A DNA stretch of 64,000 nt. It comes from Williamsia faeni (GTDB taxonomy: Bacteria; Actinomycetota; Actinomycetes; Mycobacteriales; Mycobacteriaceae). The notes beneath the pieces were generated by a model that had not been told where the DNA came from, did no database searches, and saw nothing but the letters and a program-made list of their open reading frames with translations. Shown in pieces: positions 30,135 through 39,600 of the stretch. Location of the stretch: NCBI GenBank assembly GCA_003202005.1, contig QJJF01000007.1:62001-126000 (forward strand), read 5' to 3'. The position numbers and the translations under genes are program-made. Positions within the stretch are counted from its first letter, which is position 1. Each line of letters opens with the position of its first letter.

Positions 30135-30494
30135 ATGCCCAAGGCGCTACCCGTCATCGACATCACTTCGCCGATCTGCTGTGACCCGATGTCCGCGGCG
30201 CCACTGACCGACGACGATGCGCTGGAGATCGCGCTGCGACTCAAAGCCCTGGCAGACCCGGTCCGGATCAAGTTGATGTCGATCCTGCTGACCGCTGACA
30301 CGGCGGAGGCATGCACGTCCGACCTGGCCACGCTGTTGACCTTGTCGGAGGCCACGGTCAGCCACCACCTCGGCCAACTCAGGAAGGCGGGCATGCTCAC
30401 CTCATCGCGCCGCGGCATGAATGTCTTCCATTCCGCGCATCCGGATGCGCTGAACGCCCTGCGCGGCGTGCTCGACCCCGACTGCTGTTGCTGA
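30135..30494 (+). CDS. ArsR/SmtB-family metalloid-sensing repressor
   Basis: A 119-residue winged-helix repressor. The helix-turn-helix reads SEATVSHHLGQLRKAGML. It has Cys15-Cys16 in SPICC and Cys60 in EACTSDL, the arrangement of the three arsenite-binding Cys known for the C. glutamicum ArsR type, plus a CCC cluster at the C-terminus. An arsenite/antimonite or thiophilic-metal sensor is likely. No arsenic resistance genes lie nearby; bioY is divergent, and the next gene downstream is an E1-type enzyme. Its own operator is probably in the short upstream spacer around 30100-30130. Confidence 0.85.
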   Translation: MPKALPVIDITSPICCDPMSAAPLTDDDALEIALRLKALADPVRIKLMSILLTADTAEACTSDLATLLTLSEATVSHHLGQLRKAGMLTSSRRGMNVFHSAHPDALNALRGVLDPDCCC

Positions 30495-30588
30495 CGCCTG
30501 TCCGGGGCAAACGAATCAACAGATTCGTTGCGCAGAGAGTTCATGCGTGATGCAGTCAACCTACGTCTGATGGGTAGGAGAGCGACTG

Positions 30589-32886
30589 ATGGACGAGCGG
30601 GACCTCGGACCTCTGGCGGACATCGAGCAGCGTGTGCTCTGGCTCGCGACGTCGATGATTCACCATGCCAACCGTGTTCGGCCGAACGCGACCGGGCTGA
30701 AGGTCGGTGGCCATCAGGCCTCGTGCGCGTCGATGGTGTCGATCATGACAGCGCTCTGGTTCGACCAGTTGCGTCCCGGAGATCGGGTCGCGGTCAAACC
30801 GCATGCGTCGCCGGTCCTGCACGCGATCAATTACCTGCTCGGCGAACTCGATGAGTCGTACCTGACCCGATTGCGCGAGTTCGGCGGCCTGCAGAGCTAC
30901 CCGAGTCGCACGAAAGACCCTGATCCGGTGGACTATTCGACCGGATCGGTCGGCATCGGCGCCACCGCACCCATTTGGGGCGCAGTGGCCAGGCGCTATG
31001 TGGAGACCACATTCGGCGGTGCCGGCACAGGCAGGCAGTACTCGCTGGTCGGCGACGCCGAACTCGACGAAGGCGCCGTGTGGGAGGCGATCCTCGATTC
31101 GTCGGTTGCCGAACTCGGTGAAGTCGTGTGGATCGTCGACCTGAATCGCCAGTCGCTGGACCGGGTTGTCCCGAACATCGCCGCCGACCGCCTGGAGAAG
31201 ATGTTCGGTGCGGCCGGCTGGCAGGTCATCACCGTCAAGTTCGGCGCGTTGCTTGAGGAACTGTTCCTGCGTCCCGGCGGGCAGCCGCTCCGACATCGCA
31301 TCCTGCAGATGCCGAACCCCGAGTATCAGCGATTGCTGCGCTGCCGGGCCGACGAACTCCGCACCCGCCTGCCCGGTGACGGCCCCGGCGCAGACGCGGT
31401 GGCCGAGCTCATCGCCGGACTCGACGATGGCACCCTGACCCGGGCGATCCGGAACCTCGGTGGCCACGATCTCGACGCATTGCGCAAGGCGTACAGCACG
31501 ATCGACGACACCCGGCCGACGATCATCCTCGCGTACACGATCAAGGGCCATGCGCTGCCGACCGAAGGTCATCCGCAGAACCACTCATCGCTGCTGACCG
31601 TGCCGCAATACGAGGAGTTCGGTGCCGGTCTGGGCATGGACCCGGCCAACCCGTGGGTCCGGTTCGGCGAGAACACTGCTGCGGGCCTGCTGTGCGCACA
31701 GACCGCCGCTGCGCTGCACCGCGACGACACCATCGAGAAACTGCCGCCGGCGGTGCCCGCCGACTTCGGGCGGACGCCGTCGGGCACGTCGACCACACAG
31801 GCCGCGCTCGGTCGCACACTTCTCGACCTCAGTCGTGAATCCCCTGACGCCGCACAACGTGTGGTGACGGTGAGCCCCGATGTCAGTTCCACAACCAATC
31901 TCGCGGGATGGCTCAACAAGGTCGGCGTGTGGTCCCCAGGGGAACGCAGGAACTGGTTCGACGACGACTCCGAGACGATCATGCACTGGCGGGAACGCCC
32001 GACCGGTCAGCACATGGAGCTCGGCATCGCCGAGACGAATCTCGTTGGTCTGATGGGTGAACTCGGTGCCACCTGGAGTCGGTGGGGCGAGCCGCTCTTC
32101 CCGATCGGCGTGATGTACGACCCGTTTGTGGAACGCGCTCTCGAACCGTGGTCGTACGGAATCTACGCCGGCGGACAGTCGATCCTGGTGGGTACGCCGT
32201 CGGGCGTCACTCTCGCGGCCGAAGGTGGTGCGCACCAGTCGATCACGACACCGTCGATCGGATTGGAGCAGCCGGGCTGCATCAGCTATGAGCCCGCGTT
32301 CGCGATTGATGTGGAGTGGATCCTGTTGTCCTGCATCGGTCGTCTGGGCCGGTCCGGCGGCAGTTCGTCGTACCTTCGGCTGTCGACTCGCCCGGTGGAT
32401 CAACGGCTGGCCGCGGTGCCGACCGATCCGGCCGCCCGGGAACGTCGTCGCCGGCAGGTGGTGGCCGGCGCTTACACGGTCCGGTCCGCAACGAATGCGC
32501 AGGTGACCCTGGTGGCCATGGGCGCCATGCTCACCGAAACACTGAAGGCCGCAGAGCGACTCGCCGACCAGGGCATCCTCGCCGAGGTGGTGTGCGTGAC
32601 CAGCCCAGGGCTGGTCTTCGAGGCACTGCAGGCCCGCCGCGGCCACGGTGACGCACCGACCTGGATCCTCGACCAGGTGTTCCCGGCCCAGCGCGCCGCG
32701 CCGATCGTGTCGGTCCTCGACGGACACCCACACACCCTGGCGTTCCTGCAGACCATCAACCAGGTCCGCGGAATCTCCCTCGGCGTCAGCCGATTCGGCC
32801 AGGTTGGCACCCTCGATGACGTCTACATCTACCACGGCATCGACACGGACAGTATCGTCCGCGCGGCCCTCGACCTGACCCAATAA
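30589..32886 (+). CDS. AceE/transketolase-like thiamine-diphosphate E1 enzyme (MdeB type)
   Basis: A 765-residue protein related to the homodimeric pyruvate dehydrogenase E1 (AceE, about 900 residues) but shorter, like the MdeB alpha-ketobutyrate dehydrogenase-type proteins. The N-terminal half has the diphosphate site GGHQASCAS and the cofactor loop VGDAELDEGAVWEA ... VDLNRQSLD (a variant of GDG-N). A transketolase-type middle domain follows (HMELGIAETNLVGLMGELG) and a C-terminal domain. No E2 or E3 gene is near. The ATG has AGGAG 8 bases upstream. The 2-oxoacid used cannot be read from sequence. Confidence 0.8.
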   Translation: MDERDLGPLADIEQRVLWLATSMIHHANRVRPNATGLKVGGHQASCASMVSIMTALWFDQLRPGDRVAVKPHASPVLHAINYLLGELDESYLTRLREFGGLQSYPSRTKDPDPVDYSTGSVGIGATAPIWGAVARRYVETTFGGAGTGRQYSLVGDAELDEGAVWEAILDSSVAELGEVVWIVDLNRQSLDRVVPNIAADRLEKMFGAAGWQVITVKFGALLEELFLRPGGQPLRHRILQMPNPEYQRLLRCRADELRTRLPGDGPGADAVAELIAGLDDGTLTRAIRNLGGHDLDALRKAYSTIDDTRPTIILAYTIKGHALPTEGHPQNHSSLLTVPQYEEFGAGLGMDPANPWVRFGENTAAGLLCAQTAAALHRDDTIEKLPPAVPADFGRTPSGTSTTQAALGRTLLDLSRESPDAAQRVVTVSPDVSSTTNLAGWLNKVGVWSPGERRNWFDDDSETIMHWRERPTGQHMELGIAETNLVGLMGELGATWSRWGEPLFPIGVMYDPFVERALEPWSYGIYAGGQSILVGTPSGVTLAAEGGAHQSITTPSIGLEQPGCISYEPAFAIDVEWILLSCIGRLGRSGGSSSYLRLSTRPVDQRLAAVPTDPAARERRRRQVVAGAYTVRSATNAQVTLVAMGAMLTETLKAAERLADQGILAEVVCVTSPGLVFEALQARRGHGDAPTWILDQVFPAQRAAPIVSVLDGHPHTLAFLQTINQVRGISLGVSRFGQVGTLDDVYIYHGIDTDSIVRAALDLTQ

Positions 32887-32896
32887 CCATTCCGCC

Positions 32897-33072
32897 GAGC
32901 GTGCCCAAATCGCCGTCCAGCGTGCCGAAATGACCGCCAAGCCTGCAACTTTGGCACGCTCGACGGTAACGACGGCACGCTCGACGGTATTGACGGCACG
33001 CTCGACGGTAACGAGAACCACCGAGCGTGCCGAAATGACCGCCCACCGTGCAGAAATCACCGTCGAGCGTGC
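32897..33072. repeat. 21-bp repeat array in both orientations
   Basis: Forward units of 21 bp (type GAGCGTGCCGAAATGACC) lie at 32897-32917, 32918-32938, 33023-33043, 33044-33064 and partly 33065-33072. Between them are three inverted units (type GGCACGCTCGACGGTAA) at 32953-32973, 32974-32994 and 32995-33015. The array fills most of the 248-bp spacer after the E1 gene. A related 21-bp array lies at 46837-46941. Confidence 0.9.
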
Positions 33073-33134
33073 TCATCGGCCGACCAGCCGATCGACGCGG
33101 CACCGAGCTCGACACCAAGACTAAACTGCCACAC

Positions 33135-33428
33135 ATGGCAAAGAAGCGCTGGAGCGATTTATCGACTGGTCAGCAGCTGGCGATCAGTGTCGGCGGTGCT
33201 GCCGAAGTGGTGATTACCGCCCTTGCGCTGAGAGACCTCGCCCGGCGGCCGACCTCGCAGGTACGCGGACCAAAGGTGGGCTGGCTGGTGTCCTTTGTCA
33301 TTCAGCCATTTGGCCCGATCGTGTACTTCGCGGTCGGCCGTAGGCCGGTCGAAGAGTCTCGGGGTGGGGAGGGCGGACCTGACTCAGTAGCGGGCGCCGC
33401 GCATCGGGGCCGGATCGTACAACCCTGA
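33135..33428 (+). CDS. Small PLDc_N-type membrane peptide
   Basis: A 97-residue protein with two hydrophobic segments (about residues 15-33 and 48-66). It ends in the PLDc_N signature VSFVIQPFGPIVYFAVGR, the short domain often found alone or at the N-terminus of cardiolipin-synthase-like proteins. Function as a stand-alone peptide is unknown. Its last 45 bases overlap the 3' end of embB on the other strand, so the tail after about residue 80 may be shaped by that gene. Confidence 0.65.
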   Translation: MAKKRWSDLSTGQQLAISVGGAAEVVITALALRDLARRPTSQVRGPKVGWLVSFVIQPFGPIVYFAVGRRPVEESRGGEGGPDSVAGAAHRGRIVQP

Positions 33429-36400
33429 ATGCGTTGTCGATCCGATCTCGAGTTCGGCCGTCTTCGCCTCGGTGATGTCGGTGAACTGCTGCAGTGAGCC
33501 CCAATCCCGGCCCCAGTCGTTCCGCAGATACGACGGAATAATGGTGGGCTGCAACATCGCCTGGGTGATACCGAGCGGTCCGCCGGCGTCGCCCGACATC
33601 CACGTCTGCGAGTTCTGACGGGTCGCCTGCGCGTCCGGCAGGATCCGCCACTTCGGCACCTCGATCACGCCGTACTTCACGGCCATCGGCTGCTGGCACG
33701 GGAACACCAGCGCGGGAAGCCAGTCGATCATGACCGGATCCTTTTGGCCGACAAGGTCGTTGAGCGTCTCCATCTTCGTGATGCGCGGGGGTGTGAACGC
33801 GAGCCACTGATCTGGAGCACCGGCGGTGTCCGTTGCGATCACGCGCACCACCGAGGCCCCCTCGGGGGCATCGCTGAGCGGGAACCGCAAGTTCCGCCAG
33901 ATCGGCGGTTCACCGATGTCGATCGGGCTCATCTGACCCAGTGGCTCAACAGTATTGCCCGGTCCCGGGCGGCCGAACTCCACAACGAGTTTCTGACCCG
34001 GCTGCGGGATACCGTCACCATCGACCGCTTGGATGCGCCCGGAGACAGAGATCGTCAGCAGCGGTGCAGCCGCATTCGCGTCAGGCATCTGGTACCAGGC
34101 CGAGGTCGCCGACCCGCCGGCCGAACCATAGCTGCCGAGCACGGGGGTGTTGGCCGGGTCGAGGCCGAACGGTAGTCGTACCGTCGAGCCGTTCACGCCC
34201 AGAGCTCCCTGGCCGCCACCGGTTCCGGTGTTGTCGGTCGTATTGGTGTCGCCGGAGCCGGCGCCGGTTTGAGCGGTGTTCTGCGCAGTGGTGGCCTCGG
34301 TGGATTCCGTGGCGTCCACGGACAGGTCGTTGGGCACACCGTTCGGAGTGAACCCGGACATGTCATTGCCGGCGAGTGCTTCGCCCGGAGTCAGATCGAC
34401 CTGACCCTCGACTGTTGCCGGCTTCAGTAGTCCGGTGTTCGGATTCGGTTCCACGAGAACGTCATTGGCCAATGCGCAGGTGTCACCCTGCAGTGCAGCG
34501 ACGTTGGAGTTGAGCCAGGACCAACTGTCCCGCTGCGCATAGGCGGCCTTGGCGAACGACAGCAGCATGAACAGCACCATCAGCCCGGAGATGACGGGCA
34601 TGGGGGAGAACGCGAACTTGTGCCAGAACCGCGAGCCCTCGGTGCGCTGTTCGGCACCGACGTAGTCGTCCCGGAAGTGCTGATACAGACCCACCAGTGT
34701 GGTAGCGACGGCGATCACCAAGATGATCCAGGTGACCTTGATCCCGGCGATCTCCGGAGGCCGATCCCACCACGGGATGCCGTAGCTCGCCACGAACCAC
34801 CAGCCATTGGTGCCTGCGAACGACAGCGCGGTCACGTAGAGCACGGCCGCCGCGAAGAATGTGCGATTTCGCCTGCGCCGCAAGATCGCCGGAGCCATCA
34901 TCGCGCCGGCGGCCGCAGCGAGGGCGGCGCCGATACCGGCGTAGACGCCGAGGTGGTGGGTCCACTTGGTGGGTGTGAAGGCCAGGAAGAAGATGAAGCC
35001 GAAGACGCCGGCCACCAGACGCCAGGTGGGTCCCTTCGGGATACCCATCGGTGTGCGGCGACGCAGCAGCATCAGCAGAACGACCATCAGGCACAGGAAT
35101 GCCATCAGGATGCCGAAGCGGCGTGTGAGCGTACCGTCCGCGGTCGGCAGCATCAGGTAGTAGTACCGGACCGGTTCCTGCCACCACTCGAGTGTCGGTC
35201 CGACTTCGGAGGCAACCTGCGACGACGTCCGGATCGTGGCCAGGGTCTGGTCGGCAAAGATGTTGTACAGCACCGCGGTACCGGCTGCCAGGATCGGCAT
35301 CAGGAGCGGTAGCAGTCCATCACGGCCGCGTCGGGCCATGATGCGGCGCAGCAACGGCCGGATACCGGCGAGCAGCAGGGCCACGGCCATCAGTCCACCG
35401 GGCGCCAGCGCGAGTGTGAACGACGCGATGATCGTGGCGATCGCCAGCGGCAGTAATCGGCCGGTCGCGATGGAGCGGTCCACCGAGCACCAGGTCAGCA
35501 GCGCGCCGACCGCCAGTGCGGGTTCGGGGCGCAGACCGTTGTTGAACGGCATCCAGATCGCGAGGAACACAAACAGGGCCGACCACAGTGCCGGGGTCGA
35601 ATTCCGGACGGTGCGGCCCAGACGCGGGATCACCTCGCGGGAGATCAACCACCACCCGAGCAGTCCGAGCAGGAAGGCGGGCAGGCGCATCCACGGAGCC
35701 GACAGGCTCACGTGGGTCATGGCCGAGATCACCTGGTAGTGCCACCCGAAAGGATCTTGTGGCACACCGTAGTAGCGGTAGTAGTTGTCGACGTATCCGG
35801 CTTTGGCGGCGATGCGTCCGACGGTGAAGTTGTAACCATCGTCCGAGGTGTTGGAACCCATCAGCCACCACAGGCCCAGGACCACGAACACGACCACGTC
35901 CGAGAACCGGATCGTCCACCATCGGGCCGGGAGGAACCGGTGGTGCCCACGGCCGTCGCGCGCATCGAGCAGCGCCAGGGCGATCAGGGACACGATCGTC
36001 ATCACGATGCCGATGACCATCGCCGCGAACTTCAAGTTGGTCGGCGTGGTGACGAATCGGGTGTCGATGGTCGCCGAGAACGCCATCCCCTCAGGCGATG
36101 CGCTCGCGGGCAATTCGGTGAACACCCCGACGATCTGCGGCCGCAGGTTCGGGTCGGGAACGTCGAACGTCAGCTGACCTTCGGTGCCGCCGTTGACGAT
36201 TTCGCCGTGCGCTCGCTCGCCGTCGGCGATGAACGTGATCCGGCAATCCGGATTTGCCTGGGCCACAGCACGATCCGCGGTCAGCACCACCACGTCACGA
36301 TCGGTGACGGTGATGCTGTCGGAGGTGGCGCGGATGAACAGGCCTCGTGACGTCGCGTCCTGCCCACCGGCCGGCAGCGTCGAGAGCAAGACGCCGCCAC

Positions 36401-36677
36401 GGGCCGGGAGTTCTGCGGCCGTCGCACAGGGCACGGACACCCGCACGTCGATCGGCACAAACGACACCAGTGGCGCCGCGACGTTGACGACCTGGTTGTC
36501 CTGCGGCCAGTTGAGTTGCGCGGTGGTCTGATTCACCGGCATCAGCGGACTGAGGCAGGCAAGAAGGAAACCGATGAGGCCGGTGACCACCGCAACTGTC
36601 TTGACGTTCCGGTAGCCGGGGCCGGCAAACCTGCTCACTGACCCGTTTTTACTGATGATGCTCGCCTTTTCACTCAT
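33384..36677 (-). CDS. embB: Arabinosyltransferase EmbB
   Basis: Polymerises arabinan of arabinogalactan from DPA outside the membrane, acting with EmbA; target of ethambutol. The 1097-residue protein has the Emb plan: a first helix at about 25-45, an exported jelly-roll domain to about 210, then many membrane helices with the catalytic SDDGY motif (Asp279-Asp280), and a C-terminal carbohydrate-binding region ending in GLYDPAPM. It is third in the embC-embA-embB order, overlapping embA by 8 bases. The residue aligned with M. tuberculosis Met306, seven after the first Asp, is Val286 (DDGYNFTVGR). Confidence 0.95.
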   Translation of the reverse strand: MSEKASIISKNGSVSRFAGPGYRNVKTVAVVTGLIGFLLACLSPLMPVNQTTAQLNWPQDNQVVNVAAPLVSFVPIDVRVSVPCATAAELPARGGVLLSTLPAGGQDATSRGLFIRATSDSITVTDRDVVVLTADRAVAQANPDCRITFIADGERAHGEIVNGGTEGQLTFDVPDPNLRPQIVGVFTELPASASPEGMAFSATIDTRFVTTPTNLKFAAMVIGIVMTIVSLIALALLDARDGRGHHRFLPARWWTIRFSDVVVFVVLGLWWLMGSNTSDDGYNFTVGRIAAKAGYVDNYYRYYGVPQDPFGWHYQVISAMTHVSLSAPWMRLPAFLLGLLGWWLISREVIPRLGRTVRNSTPALWSALFVFLAIWMPFNNGLRPEPALAVGALLTWCSVDRSIATGRLLPLAIATIIASFTLALAPGGLMAVALLLAGIRPLLRRIMARRGRDGLLPLLMPILAAGTAVLYNIFADQTLATIRTSSQVASEVGPTLEWWQEPVRYYYLMLPTADGTLTRRFGILMAFLCLMVVLLMLLRRRTPMGIPKGPTWRLVAGVFGFIFFLAFTPTKWTHHLGVYAGIGAALAAAAGAMMAPAILRRRRNRTFFAAAVLYVTALSFAGTNGWWFVASYGIPWWDRPPEIAGIKVTWIILVIAVATTLVGLYQHFRDDYVGAEQRTEGSRFWHKFAFSPMPVISGLMVLFMLLSFAKAAYAQRDSWSWLNSNVAALQGDTCALANDVLVEPNPNTGLLKPATVEGQVDLTPGEALAGNDMSGFTPNGVPNDLSVDATESTEATTAQNTAQTGAGSGDTNTTDNTGTGGGQGALGVNGSTVRLPFGLDPANTPVLGSYGSAGGSATSAWYQMPDANAAAPLLTISVSGRIQAVDGDGIPQPGQKLVVEFGRPGPGNTVEPLGQMSPIDIGEPPIWRNLRFPLSDAPEGASVVRVIATDTAGAPDQWLAFTPPRITKMETLNDLVGQKDPVMIDWLPALVFPCQQPMAVKYGVIEVPKWRILPDAQATRQNSQTWMSGDAGGPLGITQAMLQPTIIPSYLRNDWGRDWGSLQQFTDITEAKTAELEIGSTTHSGLYDPAPMRGARY

Positions 36678-39600
36678 TTTCTTGCGGCACCACTCTCAGC
36701 GGACCGGTACGCGACCAGCCCCATTTCGTTTCGGTACCGGTCACGATGTTTGCTTCCGGAGCGTCGGGCACCAACGGGGTCAGGACTTCCAGCGATCCCC
36801 AGGAGCGGTACCAGTCGTCGTCGAGATAGGTGGCAACGGTGTTGGCGCTGGTGACGGATTCACTCACGCCGAGCACGCCGCCGTCTTCGGCCGACTGCCA
36901 GGTCTTCGATTGTGAGAGGGCTGTGGTGCGCTCCGGCAGGATGCGCCATTCGGGGATCTCCGCGACCCCGTTCGTGATGGCGAACGGACGCTGGCACGGG
37001 AACTGGCTCGCCACGCTGAAGTCGATCAGGGTCGGAGCCTGCGAGCCGACGACGTCTTGCAACGTCTTCAGCTGCGGTGCCCGCGGCGGGGTGATCGCCA
37101 GCCACTGTTTCAGGTTGACGTTGTTGTCCTTCGCGATGATCCGCACCCCGGTTGCCTGGGCGGGTACCTGGTCCATCGGGATCACCAGGTTGCGCCACGG
37201 CCGGTTCGGCTTGTCCGGCCCGGGGTCGATGGGGCGGATCTGGGATCCGACATCTGTGAACGTGCCATCCGCTTCGGCGATGCCGAACTGGACCATCAGT
37301 TGCTGCCCGAATGTCATGACGCCCTCTTCGTTCATGGAGAGGACAGGTCCGGCGGCGCTGAAAGCGAGGATCGGAGACGAATCACGGGCCGGCAGTTCGT
37401 ACCAGCCGGTCGTCAACGTCGCCTCACCCGAGTTGTAGCCGTAGCTGCCGAGCACCGGCGTGGTGGCCGGATCCAGTCCGAACGGGAGTGCGACGGTCGA
37501 GCCGTTGACAGTCTCGGGCCCGTATCCACCGGCGATACCGGCGCCCGCTCCGGCGATCAAAAAAGGCTTGTTGGAGCTCGCCGACACGTTCATCTGTCCG
37601 GGACGGGTGGATTCGGCCTCGGGGGTGAGGCTCTCGGGGACGCCATCCGGTGTGAAACCGACCGGATTCTCGCCGGCGAGGGCATCGGAGTCGGAGACGC
37701 CGCCCGCCGGTGTCAGCATGCCCTCGTTGGCGTCCTGTTCGACCAGTACGGCGTCGGCCATCGCGCAGCTGTTGCCCCGCAGGGTGTCGAGGTTGGTGTC
37801 GAGGACGGTGTACGACGGGTACCGGGCGAGCGCGGCCTTCGCGAAGACCGCCAGCATGCAGATCACCATGAATCCGGCGATCAGCGCGATGGGGGACGAC
37901 GCCACGTTGAGCCGGCGACGGTCGGCCTTGTTTGCGGTGTCGTCGTCGCCTCCGGTGTGGACGAGTCCCTTGTTCTGCACGAAGTCGAGGCGCAGGTGCT
38001 GCCAGATGGCAACGGCGCCGGCGACGACGGCAAGGATCAGGAAAATCGTGGAGACCTCACGACCGGCCAGGACCGGCGCCTTGTCGAACCAGGAGATCCC
38101 GAAGTCATAGGCGTATGGCCAGGCGTTGTCGCCGGCCATGGCGGCGGCCATGGCGAACATCAGTCCGGCGATGAACACCGACAGATTTCGGGTGGATCGG
38201 GCGGCCGACTGTGCGACGGCGATGGTCGCGGTGGCCGCCAGCGCGGCGGCGAACCCGGCAAAGATACCGAAGTGGATCGTCCACTTGGTCGGGGTGAACA
38301 TCAGCAGGAGCAGCGTGATCAGGGTGGCGCCGAGGAGTCGCCAGACCGGGCCGGGATCGACGGTCCGGATCTTGCTGCGGCGCAGCATCACCGCCAGTGT
38401 CACAAACACCGAGGCCAGCAGCAGGAGCACCGGGATCCGTCGGGTCAGCGCGCCGTCCGGGGTGGCGACGGTGAGGAAGTAGTAGCGCAGGTACTCCTGC
38501 CACCAGGAGATCGTGGGTCCGACTACGTAGCGGGTCCGGATCGCGTCGAAGACGGTTGCCAAGGTCTGGTCGCGGAAGACGACCAACACGACGAGGGCGG
38601 CGGCGGCGGCGGACGGTGCAGCCAGTGCGGCCAGGTTCACCCACCGGCCGCGGGGTGTGGTCGAAGATTCGCGACTGCGCTCGATCACGATTCTCAGCAT
38701 CGGGCGGGCACCGACGATGAGGACGGCGATCGCGATGACACCCTGCGGCGCCAGCGCCAGGGTCAGGCCGGCAACCATCGCGGCCACCGCGGCGGGGAAC
38801 AGTCGGCGGGTGGCGATGGCCTGTTCGACGGCCCACCAGGTGAGCAGTGACCCGAGGATGATGATCGATTCGCTGCGTAGGCCGCTCGCAAAGGGCATCC
38901 AGAACGCGGTGAACACGCCGGCCGCGGCCCAGACGGCCCAGCCGCTGCGGCGCACTCCAGCGCCCAGTCGCGGCAGAAGCACCCGCGAGAGGATGAACCA
39001 GGACGCGAGACCGGCCAGCAGGGACGGGATCCGCATCCACAGACCGGACGTCGACACCTCCGACCAGGCTGCGAGGAATGAGTAGTACCAGTCGAACGGT
39101 GCCTCGGCGATCCCGTAATAGCGGTAGTAGTTGGCCAGGTATCCGGCAGATTCCGACGCGCGGCCCATGTTGAGGATGTAGCCGTCGTCGGCTGTTCCGG
39201 CGCCGAGGAAATGCCAGATCACCAGGACCGCGGTGACTGCGATGTCGCTGGCGCGGGGGCGAAGCAGTCGCTTCCAGGAACGTTTTCCGAGGTTGCGGTG
39301 GTAACCGTCGAGGCGGTCGAGCAGTACCAGGCAGACCAGGGAGACCACGATGGCGATCGCACCGAGGATCACGACGAGGGACTTGATCGCGGTCGGCGAG
39401 TTGTCGAAGCGGGTGTCGACGGTGGTGGTCACCGAAAGGCCCTGTGCGGCAGCGGCTTCGACGTCGGAAGTGGACAGGGCGGTGAAGACCCCGTCGAACT
39501 GCGGTCGTGAGTCGATGCCGAGTAGCGCGGCGGGGCCGAGCCCGACGAACTCGGCGCCGGCGCCGCTCGGTGTCGACCAGATGTGGAGTTCGCGGCACTT

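Noticed and set aside
37057-38850. 597-codon plus-strand frame opposite embA
   Set aside because: Low-complexity Gly/Arg/Asp/Gln composition typical of an antisense shadow; embA is unambiguous.
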